This document shows positions 19,834-28,627 of a stretch of 46,347 bases of DNA, in pieces. The position numbers and the translations under genes were made by a program. This DNA comes from an uncultured Methylopila sp. (GTDB taxonomy: Bacteria; Pseudomonadota; Alphaproteobacteria; Rhizobiales; Methylopilaceae), in contig CABHPB010000149.1 of NCBI GenBank assembly GCA_902168115.1, forward strand, positions 1 to 46,347, given 5' to 3'. How positions within the stretch are numbered: the first letter of the stretch is position 1; each line of letters begins with the position of its first letter. Below the pieces are notes generated by a model that saw only the letters and a program-made list of their open reading frames with translations, was not told where the DNA came from and made no database searches.

Positions 19834-20136
19834 ATGACCGGAACCACACGAAGCGGCGAAGGGCTCGACCCCGACCGCCGCCGCGCCCTCTATCGCTCCT
19901 GGCGGCGCGGCACGCGCGAGATGGACCTTCTGATGGGGCGCTTCGCCGACGCCGAGATCGACCGCTTCGACGACCGCGAGTTCGCGGACTTCGAAGCGCT
20001 GATCGAGGTTCCGGACCGCGACCTGTTCGCCTGGATCGCCGGCAAGGCCGAGACGCCCGCGACCTACGACACTGAGGTGTTCCGCCGCCTGAAGGCGTTT
20101 CACGAAGCCTTCCCGACGACGGAACATATCGGGTAG
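19834..20136 (+). CDS. sdhE: FAD assembly factor SdhE (succinate dehydrogenase assembly factor 2)
   Basis: Small cytoplasmic protein (100 residues) that promotes covalent flavinylation of the succinate dehydrogenase flavoprotein SdhA. The conserved RGxxE signature is present in YRSWRRGTREMDLLMGRF (residues 20-37), and the C-terminal WI-containing segment DLFAWIAGKAETP matches the family. It lies before mfd, with recG further on; an sdhE, mfd and recG neighbourhood is common in Hyphomicrobiales. A TAGAAC -10-like box sits near 19799-19804, about 30 nt upstream. Confidence 0.93.
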   Translation: MTGTTRSGEGLDPDRRRALYRSWRRGTREMDLLMGRFADAEIDRFDDREFADFEALIEVPDRDLFAWIAGKAETPATYDTEVFRRLKAFHEAFPTTEHIG

Positions 20137-20143
20137 ACGCTCT

Positions 20144-20261
20144 TTGTCCCGGCCTTGAGCCGGGACCCGGAACCACCAAGCTCGCCGGAACAAGCGATCA
20201 GTCCGCCGCATTCCTTTCTGTGGCCGAGGCGGCTATGGCTCCCGGCTCAAGGCCGGGACAA
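20144..20261. repeat. Head-to-head doublet of REP-like palindromic units
   Basis: Two 22-bp arms (20144-20165 and 20240-20261) are exact inverted copies separated by 74 bp. Each arm contains its own palindrome: seven-base stems TCCCGGC/GCCGGGA around CTTGA (20147-20165) or TCAAG (20240-20258). The pattern is that of a bacterial interspersed mosaic/REP doublet placed between sdhE and mfd. Either unit, or the long pairing of both, could form stable RNA structure. Confidence 0.82.
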
Positions 20262-20290
20262 GATGTCGGCGCTATCTGCTCTCTGAAGAC

Positions 20291-23200
20291 ATGAAACTGA
20301 ACCTCAAATCTCTCCTCGACCGCGCGCCGGTCACCGTCTCCAGCGTGCCGGACGGCTTCGACGCGCTCGTGGTCGCCGATCTCGCCCGCGCGCTCGTCGG
20401 CAAGGCCTATGACGCCGCCGGCGTCGTCCATGTCTCGCGTGACGGCGCTCGGATGGCGGCGATGGAGCGGTCGCTCGCCTTCATGGCGCCGGACGTCGAG
20501 CTCCTGACCTTTCCGGGCTGGGACTGCCAGCCCTATGACCGCGTCTCGCCCAACGCCGCGATCGTCGCCGCCCGCACCACCACGCTCGCCCGCATCGTCG
20601 CCTCGCGCGGCGGCGACAAGCCGCGCGTGGTGCTCACCACGGTCAACGCCGCCCTGCAGCGCGTCGCCGCGCCCGGAACCGTCGCGCGCCAGAGCTTTTC
20701 GGCCGCACCCGGCAACGTCGTCGACCTGAAGGCGCTAACCGAGTGGCTCGAGGTCAACGGCTTCATGCGCGCCTCGACGGTGCGCGACTACGGCGAATAC
20801 GCGATCCGCGGCGGCATCGTGGACCTCTTCCCCGCCGGCCACGCCGAACCCATCCGGCTCGACTTCTTCGGCGACCAGCTCGAGACCATCCGACCGTTCG
20901 ACCCTGAGACGCAGCGCTCGACCGGCCAGCTCCGGGCGCTCGACCTCGTGCCCATGTCCGAGGTGCAGCTGACCTCCGAGACGATCCGGCGGTTCCGGCA
21001 GTCCTACGCCGCGACCTTCGGCGCGCCGGGCCGCGACGACCAGCTCTATTCGGCGATCAGCGAAGGCCGGCGCTATCCGGGCATGGAGCATTGGCTGCCG
21101 CTGTTCCATGACCGGCTCGCCACGTTGTTCGACCACCTGCCGGACGCGCGCTTCGTGCTGGACCCGCTGGTCGACGACGCCGCCGGCGAGCGGCTCGCCC
21201 ACATCGCCGACTATCACGACGCCCGCGTCGAGGCGCTCAGCCACGACAAGTCCGGCGCCGCCTACAAGCCGCTGCCGGCGGACGCGCTCTATCTCGCGCC
21301 GAAGGAATGGAACGAGCGGGTCGAGGCTGCCGCGCCGGTCCGGCTGACGCCCTTCACGCTGCCGGTCGGCCAGGGCGGACGGACGTTCGACGCCGGCGCC
21401 CGGGTCGGCCGCAGCTTCGCGGCCGAGCGGGCAGACGAGAGCGCCAACGTGTTCGACGCTGTCGTCAGCCACATCCGGGCGCTGCGGGAGGACGGCCGGC
21501 GCGTGGTCGTCGCCGCCTGGAGCGAGGGCGCGCGCGAGCGGCTCGGGACTGTGCTCGGCGATCACGGGCTCGCCGCCACGCGGCCCGTGAAGAGCTGGCG
21601 CGACGCGATGGCGCTGCCGCCGGACGCCGTCGCCCTCGCCGTGCTCGGCATCGAGCAGGGTTTTGAGACCGACGACGTCGCGGTCGTCGCCGAACAGGAC
21701 ATTCTCGGCGACCGCCTCGCGCGCGGACCGAAGAAGAAGCGTCGCGCGCAGGACTACCTGACGGAGGCCGCCGGCCTCGCGGCGGGCGATCTCGTCGTCC
21801 ATGTCGACCATGGCATCGGCCGCTTCGTCGGTCTGAAGACCATCGAGGCCGCCGGCGCGCCGCACGACTGCGTCGAGCTGCACTACGCCAACAACGACAA
21901 GCTGTTCCTGCCCGTCGAGAACATCGAGCTGCTGTCGCGCTATGGCTCGGAGGACACCGAGGCGCAGCTCGACAAGCTCGGCGGCGTCGGCTGGCAGGGC
22001 CGCAAGGCCAAGCTCAAGAACCGCATCCGCGAGATGGCGGGCGAGCTGATCAAGATCGCCGCGGCCCGCATGACCAAGGAAGCGCCGCGCAGCGTCCCGC
22101 CGGAGGGGCTCTACGACGAGTTCGCCGCCCGCTTCCCTTACGACGAGACCGAGGACCAGCAGGCCGCGATCGACGCCGTGCTGGACGATCTCGCGGCCGG
22201 CCGCCCGATGGACCGGCTGATCTGCGGCGACGTCGGCTTCGGCAAGACCGAAGTCGCGCTGCGCGCCGCGTTCGTGACCGCGATGAGCGGGCGGCAGGTG
22301 GCGGTGGTGGTCCCGACCACCCTGCTCTCCCGCCAGCACTTCAAGACCTTCGCAGACCGCTTCCGCGGCCTGCCGCTGAAGGTCGCGCACGCCTCGCGCT
22401 TCGTCACGGCCAAGGAGATCAACGAAACCAAGAAGGGCCTTGCCTCCGGCGACGTCGACATCGTCGTCGGCACCCATGCGCTGCTGGGCAAATCCGTCGA
22501 CTTCAGGGATCTCGGCCTCGTCATCGTCGACGAGGAGCAGCACTTCGGCGTCGGCCACAAGGAGCGGCTGAAGCAGCTGCGGGCCGAAGTCCATGTGCTG
22601 ACGCTGTCGGCGACGCCGATCCCGCGCACGCTTCAGCTCGCCATGACCGGCGTGCGCGAGCTCTCGATGATCGCGACCCCGCCGGTCGACCGTCTTGCGG
22701 TGCGCAGCTTCGTGTCGCCCTTCGACCCGCTGATCGTGCGCGAGGCGCTGCTGCGCGAGCGCTACCGGTCCGGCCAGTCCTTCTTCGTCTGCCCGCGCAT
22801 CGATGATATCGCCGAGGCGCGCGCGTTCCTGGCCTCCGAAGTGCCGGAGGTGAAGGTCGCGGTCGCGCACGGCCAGATGCCGGCGACCGAACTCGAAAAG
22901 GTCATGACCGACTTCTACGAGGGCCGCTTCGACGTGCTGCTCTCGACCGCGATCGTGGAGTCCGGCCTCGACATCCCGAACGCCAACACGCTCGTCGTCT
23001 ATCGCGCCGACATGTTCGGCCTCGCCGCGCTCTACCAGCTGCGCGGCCGCGTCGGGCGCTCGAAGACGCGCGCCTATGCGCTGTTCACCGTGCCGGCCAA
23101 CAAGACGCTCACCGTCAACGCCGAGCGGCGCCTCAAGGTGCTGCAGTCGCTGGAAGGCCTCGGCGCAGGCTTCCAGCTGGCGAGCCACGACCTCGACATC

Positions 23201-23803
23201 CGCGGCGCCGGCAACCTGCTCGGCGAAGAACAGTCCGGCCACATCCGCGAGGTCGGCTACGAGCTCTACCAGCAGATGCTGGCCGACGCCGTCGAGGCGC
23301 TGAAGGACGGCGGCGCGGAAGTCGTCGACGACCGCTGGTCTCCGGCGATCACGCTCGGCGCGCCGGTCATGATCCCGGAGGAGTATGTCGGCGATCTCGC
23401 CGTGCGGCTCTCGCTCTACCGGCGCCTTGCCGAGATCGACGACGACGAAAGCCTCGACGCCTTCGCCGCCGAACTCGCCGACCGCTTCGGCCCGGCGCCG
23501 ACCGAGGTCAAGCAGCTGCTCGAGATCGCCGCCATCAAGGCGCTGTGCCGTCGCGCCAACGTCGAGAAGATCGACGCCGGCCCGAAGGGCGTGGTGCTTT
23601 CGTTCCGTGAGAATTCCTTCGCCAATCCGGACGGCCTCGTCATGCACCTCGCCCGCGAGGAAGGCCCGAACGCCAAGGTGCGGCCGGACATGAAGGTCGT
23701 CTTCAGGCGCGAATGGGCGACGACGAACGCGCGCCTCAAGGGCGCCGCCAAGCTGCTGCGGGAACTGGTTCGCATCGCGGAAGCGCCGAAGAAGGCCGCG
23801 TAG
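20291..23803 (+). CDS. mfd: Transcription-repair coupling factor Mfd
   Basis: DNA translocase that removes RNA polymerase stalled at lesions and recruits UvrA. 1170 residues. The N-terminal UvrB-homology part is present (FPGWDCQPYDRVSPN, YGEYAIRGGIVDLFP). The RNA-polymerase-interacting CarD-like domain has DLVVHVDHGIGRFVGL and ELHYANNDKLFLPVENIELLSRYG around 505-560. The helicase core shows ICGDVGFGKTEVALRAAF (Walker A), LVIVDEEQHFGVGHKERLK (DEEQ box), LSATPIPRTLQLAMTG and TAIVESGLDIPNANTLV, with QLRGRVGRS. The C-terminal TRCF domain ends the protein. Start is the ATG at 20291. Confidence 0.98.
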   Translation: MKLNLKSLLDRAPVTVSSVPDGFDALVVADLARALVGKAYDAAGVVHVSRDGARMAAMERSLAFMAPDVELLTFPGWDCQPYDRVSPNAAIVAARTTTLARIVASRGGDKPRVVLTTVNAALQRVAAPGTVARQSFSAAPGNVVDLKALTEWLEVNGFMRASTVRDYGEYAIRGGIVDLFPAGHAEPIRLDFFGDQLETIRPFDPETQRSTGQLRALDLVPMSEVQLTSETIRRFRQSYAATFGAPGRDDQLYSAISEGRRYPGMEHWLPLFHDRLATLFDHLPDARFVLDPLVDDAAGERLAHIADYHDARVEALSHDKSGAAYKPLPADALYLAPKEWNERVEAAAPVRLTPFTLPVGQGGRTFDAGARVGRSFAAERADESANVFDAVVSHIRALREDGRRVVVAAWSEGARERLGTVLGDHGLAATRPVKSWRDAMALPPDAVALAVLGIEQGFETDDVAVVAEQDILGDRLARGPKKKRRAQDYLTEAAGLAAGDLVVHVDHGIGRFVGLKTIEAAGAPHDCVELHYANNDKLFLPVENIELLSRYGSEDTEAQLDKLGGVGWQGRKAKLKNRIREMAGELIKIAAARMTKEAPRSVPPEGLYDEFAARFPYDETEDQQAAIDAVLDDLAAGRPMDRLICGDVGFGKTEVALRAAFVTAMSGRQVAVVVPTTLLSRQHFKTFADRFRGLPLKVAHASRFVTAKEINETKKGLASGDVDIVVGTHALLGKSVDFRDLGLVIVDEEQHFGVGHKERLKQLRAEVHVLTLSATPIPRTLQLAMTGVRELSMIATPPVDRLAVRSFVSPFDPLIVREALLRERYRSGQSFFVCPRIDDIAEARAFLASEVPEVKVAVAHGQMPATELEKVMTDFYEGRFDVLLSTAIVESGLDIPNANTLVVYRADMFGLAALYQLRGRVGRSKTRAYALFTVPANKTLTVNAERRLKVLQSLEGLGAGFQLASHDLDIRGAGNLLGEEQSGHIREVGYELYQQMLADAVEALKDGGAEVVDDRWSPAITLGAPVMIPEEYVGDLAVRLSLYRRLAEIDDDESLDAFAAELADRFGPAPTEVKQLLEIAAIKALCRRANVEKIDAGPKGVVLSFRENSFANPDGLVMHLAREEGPNAKVRPDMKVVFRREWATTNARLKGAAKLLRELVRIAEAPKKAA

Positions 23804-23901
23804 GCGTCCACGGGCGCCGATCCGTAGTTGTCCCGATACTGTCGTGATCGGGTGAACGCTAGTGTCCTGTCTCTGCGTGTCTGGCGCGGCGGAGGACAGC
23901 C

Positions 23902-25269
23902 ATGATCCGTCGACTTCTCGCGGCGACCGTGTGCGCGGCCGCGCCGCTGAGCGTGGCGCTGGCGCAGGAGACGCCCGCCCCGGCCGCTCTGAAGCAGACG
24001 ACGCTTTTGAGCTTTCCGTTCGGGCAGACGCCGAGTTCGGGCCTCACCGTCGGTCCCGGAAACGCGGTCTTCGGCGCGGCCGGGTCCAAGATCTACGAGC
24101 TTTATCAGGACGAAAGCGACATCTGGCGGACGCGCGTCATCTACGACGCGACGCAGACGGCGGTGACCGGCGTCATCCAGCTCGAATACGCAAAGGACGA
24201 GCTCTACGGACTCAGCACCTTCGGCGCCGCCAACTGCTCGCGCTTTTCCGGACCCGGCTGCGGCTTCCTGTTCACGCTGAAGCCGACGTCGAACCCGGCG
24301 GTGTGGGAGCGAACCGCGCTCTATGAATTTCCGGGCGACCGCGACGGGCGCTACCCGGTCGGTTTCGCGTTCGACCCCAAGGGCGACCTTATCGTCTCGA
24401 CGCGCGAGGGCGGCGGGTCGAAGAAATGCGGAGCGGCGAGCGGCGAGCCGAACGGCTGCGGGACTCTGATGCGCCTGAGCCGGACCGCGAGGGGTTTCAA
24501 AGCGCAGACGCTGGCGCGCTTCGCCAGCCTCAAGGCGGGAGGCAAGCCGGACGTCGGACCATCGGTGGACGAGGCCGCGCACATCTATCAGGCGATGCCG
24601 TTCGGCGACGCGAAGTTCAGCGGGTCCGCCTTGCAGAAGGAGGGCAACGGCACGGGCGTCGTCATCGAATACTTCAAGGAAGAGAAATACGAGGAGATCT
24701 ACGCGTGGGAGCCCGTCGGCCTCAACGAGTCCGAAGCCCAGTTTCTCTCGGCGACCCGGTTTGCGCTCGCTTTCGGTGATCGCAGTCGCGATGAGCCGAT
24801 CTCGGCCGCTGCGAAGCCTCGGCCGGCGAGCCTCGCCCTTGGCGCGATCGTCGACGCAGGCAAGCCGAACTGCGACACATTCGGGGAGACCCGCTGCGGC
24901 GTTGTCTTCTATCTGGAGCGTCCCGCCCGCAAGGGCGCGAAGTGGAGCTATCGCGAAATCCATCGCTTCGCCGGAAACGACGGCGACATGCCGGTCGGCG
25001 GCTGGCTGGCCGTCGGAAAATCCTTCTACGGCGTGACGCGCTTCGGCGGAACATGCGCGGCCACGACCGACGGCTGCGGCGTGGTCTACCGCGTGAAGCG
25101 GACCGAGACCGGCTGGAAATATGACGGAACGGCCCACCGTTTCGCCGGCGGAACGACGGACGGACGCCAGCCGCTCGACCAGATGGTCGAGATCGGCGGC
25201 AAGATTTTCGGCGTGACGCGCTTCGGCGGGAGCGCCGACGCCGGCGTCGCCTACATGCTGGAGAAATAG
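23902..25269 (+). CDS. Secreted GloVer-repeat (TIGR03803-like) protein
   Basis: Exported 455-residue protein with a signal peptide (residues 1-22, ending ALAQ). The mature part is built from repeats of the form ...GR.PVGFAFDPKGDLIVSTREGG...GCGTLMRL and VGKSFYGVTRFGG...GCGVVYRVKR, ending with KIFGVTRFGGSADAGVAYML. This is the GloVer-type tandem repeat (a beta-propeller-like unit with a G-x-(L/V/I)-YG-(V/T)-T pattern). Paired cysteines in loops (NCSRFSGPGCG, CAATTDGCG, KCGAAS..GCG) suggest disulfides. No function is known to me. A GGAGG site lies 7 nt before the ATG. It interrupts an otherwise DNA-repair run between mfd and recG. Confidence 0.75.
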   Translation: MIRRLLAATVCAAAPLSVALAQETPAPAALKQTTLLSFPFGQTPSSGLTVGPGNAVFGAAGSKIYELYQDESDIWRTRVIYDATQTAVTGVIQLEYAKDELYGLSTFGAANCSRFSGPGCGFLFTLKPTSNPAVWERTALYEFPGDRDGRYPVGFAFDPKGDLIVSTREGGGSKKCGAASGEPNGCGTLMRLSRTARGFKAQTLARFASLKAGGKPDVGPSVDEAAHIYQAMPFGDAKFSGSALQKEGNGTGVVIEYFKEEKYEEIYAWEPVGLNESEAQFLSATRFALAFGDRSRDEPISAAAKPRPASLALGAIVDAGKPNCDTFGETRCGVVFYLERPARKGAKWSYREIHRFAGNDGDMPVGGWLAVGKSFYGVTRFGGTCAATTDGCGVVYRVKRTETGWKYDGTAHRFAGGTTDGRQPLDQMVEIGGKIFGVTRFGGSADAGVAYMLEK

Positions 25270-25327
25270 GGCGCATCGAGCGCCGCGGCGCTTGCGCCAG
25301 GAGCCCCGTCCGGCCTCAATCGCGCCG

Positions 25328-27427
25328 ATGCGCGACTCCCGCCTTGATCCCCTGTTCGCGGCCGCGACCGCCCTGCCCGGCGTCGGGCCGAAGGTCGCGA
25401 AGGCTCTCGCGCGCCTCCTTCCCGACGCGCCGGAGACCGGCCCGCGCGTCATCGATATCCTCACCCACGCGCCGAGCGGAGCGGTCGACCGGCGCGCGCG
25501 GCCCACGATCTCCGAGCTCGTCGCCGGGCAGGTCGCGACCGTCGAGGTTCAGGTCGAGCGCCATCAGCCGCCGCGCTCGACCCGCGCGCCGTACCGGGTC
25601 GTCGTCGCCGACGCGACCGGAGCGATGACGCTGGTCTTCTTCCGGGCCAACGCCGGCTACATCGAGAAGCTGCTGCCGTTCGGGGAGACGCGCTGGGTCT
25701 CAGGCGCGCCTGAGCTGTTCGACGGCTCGGTCCAGATGGTCCACCCGGCGCATGTGCTCGACGCGGCGGGCCTCGCCAAGCTGCCCGCGGTCGAGCCGAC
25801 CTATCCGCTGGTCGAGGGACTGACGCACGGCCTCGTCTCGAAACTCGCCGGGGCCGCGCTGGAACGGGTTCCCGAGCTTCCCGAATGGCAGGATCCGGCG
25901 TTCCTGGCCGCGCGCGACTTTCCGGGGTTCCGCGAGGCGCTCGAAACCCTGCATCTGCCGCGTCGACCGCAGGACGTCGCGCAGGACGGACCGGCGCTGA
26001 CGCGCCTCGCCTATGACGAGCTGCTGGCGAACCAGCTGGCGCTGAGGCTCGTGCGCGCGCAGATGCGCCGCGGCGCGGGGCGCGCGACACGGGGCGACGG
26101 CCGGCTCTCGCGCAAGATCGAAAGCGCCCTGCCCTTCGCGCTGACCGGCGCGCAGGGGCGGGCGCTCGATGCGATCCGCGCCGACCTCGGCGCCGAGCAG
26201 CGCATGCTTCGCCTGCTGCAGGGCGACGTCGGCTCGGGCAAGACGGTGGTAGCGCTGCTGGCGGCGGCCACGGTGGTCGAGGCCGGCAGACAGGCGGCTC
26301 TCATGGCGCCGACGGAGATCCTCGCGCGCCAGCATCTCGCGACGCTGGAGCCGCTGGCCTCGGCGGCCGGCATGCGCGTCGCGCTGCTCACCGGCCGCGA
26401 AAAGGGCCGCGAGCGCGCGGAACTCCTGATGCGGCTCGAGAACGGCGAGATCGACCTGCTGGTCGGCACCCATGCGCTGTTCCAGGACGACGTCGCGTTC
26501 CGCGATCTCGCGCTCGCCGTCGTCGACGAGCAGCACAAGTTCGGGGTGCGCCAGCGGCTCGCCCTCGCCCAGAAGGGCGTGGCGGTCGACGTGCTGGTGA
26601 TGACCGCGACCCCCATCCCGCGCACCCTCGTGCTGACCGCCTTCGGCGACATGGACCATTCGGCGCTCGACGAGAAGCCGCCGGGCCGCACGCCGATCGA
26701 CACGCGCCTTGTCAGCCTGGACCGGCTCGACGAAACCGTCGGCGCGATCGGCCGGGCCGTGGAGAAGGGCGCGCGCGTCTACTGGGTCTGTCCGCTGGTC
26801 GAACAGTCGGAGACGCTCGACGTCGCCGCCGCCGAGGATCGCTTCGGCGCGCTGGCCGAGGTCTTTCCCGGGCGTGTCGGCCTCGTCCACGGCAAAATGA
26901 AGGGCGCCGACAAGGACGCCGCGGTCGCCCGCTTCGTGTCGGGGGAGACGCCGATCCTCGTCGCGACCACGGTGATCGAGGTCGGGGTGAACGTGCCCGA
27001 GGCGACGGTGATGGTGATCGAGCATGCCGAGCGCTTCGGGCTCGCCCAGCTCCACCAGCTGCGCGGGCGGGTCGGCCGGGGCGCCGGCAGCTCGACATGC
27101 CTGCTGCTCTGGAAGGGACCGCTCGGGGAGACGGCGAAGGCGCGGCTGGAGACGCTGCGCGACACGGAGGACGGCTTCGTCATCGCCGAGAAGGACCTCG
27201 AGCTACGCGGCGAAGGCGAACTGCTCGGCGCCCGCCAGTCCGGCGCGGCGGTCTTCCGGCTGGCGCGCATGGAGATCCATGGCGAGCTCGCCCGTGTCGC
27301 CCATGACGACGCCGGGCTGATCCTGTCTCGCGACCCATATCTCTCGGGCGATCGCGGCCAGGCGCTCAGGCTGCTGCTCCACCTGTTCGAGCGCGACGCG
27401 GCGGTGCGGCTCCTGCGGGCGGGTTGA
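25328..27427 (+). CDS. recG: ATP-dependent DNA helicase RecG
   Basis: Superfamily 2 helicase that regresses stalled replication forks and branch-migrates Holliday junctions. 699 residues from the ATG at 25328. The N-terminal wedge/OB domain includes LPGVGPKVAKAL (residues 15-26) and VEVQVERHQPP. The helicase core has LLQGDVGSGKTVVALLAA (Walker A), LAVVDEQHKFGVRQR (DEQH box), MTATPIPRTL, TTVIEVGVNVPEATVMVIE and QLRGRVGRGAGSS. The C-terminus carries RLARMEIHGELARVA. It converges on the 59-residue protein gene with 4 nt between stops. Confidence 0.97.
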   Translation: MRDSRLDPLFAAATALPGVGPKVAKALARLLPDAPETGPRVIDILTHAPSGAVDRRARPTISELVAGQVATVEVQVERHQPPRSTRAPYRVVVADATGAMTLVFFRANAGYIEKLLPFGETRWVSGAPELFDGSVQMVHPAHVLDAAGLAKLPAVEPTYPLVEGLTHGLVSKLAGAALERVPELPEWQDPAFLAARDFPGFREALETLHLPRRPQDVAQDGPALTRLAYDELLANQLALRLVRAQMRRGAGRATRGDGRLSRKIESALPFALTGAQGRALDAIRADLGAEQRMLRLLQGDVGSGKTVVALLAAATVVEAGRQAALMAPTEILARQHLATLEPLASAAGMRVALLTGREKGRERAELLMRLENGEIDLLVGTHALFQDDVAFRDLALAVVDEQHKFGVRQRLALAQKGVAVDVLVMTATPIPRTLVLTAFGDMDHSALDEKPPGRTPIDTRLVSLDRLDETVGAIGRAVEKGARVYWVCPLVEQSETLDVAAAEDRFGALAEVFPGRVGLVHGKMKGADKDAAVARFVSGETPILVATTVIEVGVNVPEATVMVIEHAERFGLAQLHQLRGRVGRGAGSSTCLLLWKGPLGETAKARLETLRDTEDGFVIAEKDLELRGEGELLGARQSGAAVFRLARMEIHGELARVAHDDAGLILSRDPYLSGDRGQALRLLLHLFERDAAVRLLRAG

Positions 27428-27431
27428 ACGC

Positions 27432-27611
27432 TCAGCGCTTCCACTTGCAGGTCCAGCGGGCGAGGTACCAGCCGGGCTCGACCGTCACCGCGTCCACGTC
27501 CTCGACGATGCTGCAGCCCTGCATCGCCGCCGGCGAGCGGTGGTGAAAAATGCGGCACGCGCTTGGCTCCGCCTGGAGACAGATCGCGACGACCAGTTCT
27601 GCGACGCCCAT
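27432..27611 (-). CDS. Small cysteine-containing protein, 59 residues
   Basis: Short open frame read directly from the minus strand. It begins MGVAELVVAICLQAEPSACR and contains PAAMQGCS and a C-terminal PGWYLARWTCKWKR. Four cysteines in the order C-x7-C-x12-C-x22-C and the WxxxRWxC ending resemble a family of small rhizobial proteins of unknown function that I recall only by pattern. Placed tail-to-tail with recG and upstream (131 nt) of nothing but the DUF502 stop, it could be read together with DUF502 only if transcribed from its own promoter in the gap 27612-27742. Function unknown. Confidence 0.65.
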   Translation of the reverse strand: MGVAELVVAICLQAEPSACRIFHHRSPAAMQGCSIVEDVDAVTVEPGWYLARWTCKWKR

Positions 27612-27742
27612 GCCATGCTCCTATCGTACGACTTTCGTCGAAAGATCGAAGCAAGGGCGGCGCCATGGTAGGCGCCCGTTCAGCATAGCTGCCTTCCGGG
27701 CCGGCGACGCTCAGGGATTCTGAAGCTCGGCCGCAGGGCCGG

Positions 27743-28516
27743 TCACTTGACGGCGACGGGCTCTGCCGAGCGGCGGGACGGCTCGGGATCCGCGAGCGGC
27801 GGCGTCTGTTCCGGCCTCGTCGGCGCGGTCGATTCCGGCGGCTGGATGATGCCCATGGACATGATGAGCTTGAAGGCCTCGTCGCTGGTCACCCCGATCT
27901 CGACGACCTTCGACTCCTCCATCATCACCAGATAGCCCGTGGTCGGGTTGGGCGTGCAGGGCACGAACAGGCACACATGGTCCGGCCCCGGCAGCCCCGC
28001 CGCGAGCGCTCCGCGCGCCGGCTCGGTGATGAAGCAGATCGACCACATGCCCGGCCCCGGCCACTCGATCAGTCCGACGCGGCGGAAACTGGTGCCGTCC
28101 TGCTTGAACACCGTCTCGAAGATCTGCTTCACGCCCTTATAGAGCGAGCGCACGATCGGCATCCGGTCGAGGACGCTCTCGCCGGACTGCACGATGGTGC
28201 GGCCGACGAGGTTGGCGGTGAGAGCGCCCAGAATGGTGAGCCCGATCACCGCCGCCAGCACGCCGACGCCCGGCACGGCGACCGGCAGGTAGCTGTTCGG
28301 GTTCCAGGCCGGCGGAATCAGCGGCTTCACCCAGCCGTCGATCAGGTTGATCAGCCAGAGCGTCAGCCAGATCGTGATCGCGACCGGCCCGGCGACGACG
28401 AGACCGGTGAGGAAATAGTTGCGCAGGCGCGCCGTCCCGTGCGGCTTTGGCGGTGGGACGGGCTCGCCGAGCGGTCCGAGCGCATTGGGCAGCGGCCCGG
28501 GTGAAGACTGCGTCAT
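27743..28516 (-). CDS. DUF502 family membrane protein
   Basis: A 257-residue inner-membrane protein of the DUF502 family, function unknown. Two long hydrophobic segments are seen: NYFLTGLVVAGPVAITIWL (about 29-47, running on to INLID) and the VPGVGVLAAVIGLTILGAL region (about 80-98). Family motifs include VDRMPIVRSLYKGVKQIFE-like sequence, GMWSICFITEP and CLFVPCTPNPTTGYLVM. The N-terminal 25 and C-terminal 35 residues are Pro-rich and probably disordered. The ATG at 28516 was preferred over upstream in-frame starts. A DUF502 gene close to recG is frequent in Hyphomicrobiales. Divergent from the DUF454 gene. Confidence 0.88.
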   Translation of the reverse strand: MTQSSPGPLPNALGPLGEPVPPPKPHGTARLRNYFLTGLVVAGPVAITIWLTLWLINLIDGWVKPLIPPAWNPNSYLPVAVPGVGVLAAVIGLTILGALTANLVGRTIVQSGESVLDRMPIVRSLYKGVKQIFETVFKQDGTSFRRVGLIEWPGPGMWSICFITEPARGALAAGLPGPDHVCLFVPCTPNPTTGYLVMMEESKVVEIGVTSDEAFKLIMSMGIIQPPESTAPTRPEQTPPLADPEPSRRSAEPVAVK

Positions 28517-28627
28517 CGCGCTCCGCCGAAAAAGTCCCCGTGCAACGCAGCAATGGGCGCCGCGTCGCGTCATCAGTCATAACATGTGGTGCGCTCGATC
28601 GGCGATGCGATAGGGAGTCGCCGGACC

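Noticed and set aside
20735-23647. A 970-codon open frame antisense to mfd
   Set aside because: The composition is a shadow of mfd codons, and mfd carries all its motifs.
23832-23852. Terminator after mfd
   Set aside because: There is a 6-bp CCCGAT/ATCGGG inverted repeat with a 9-nt loop but no T-run; too weak to list as a terminator.
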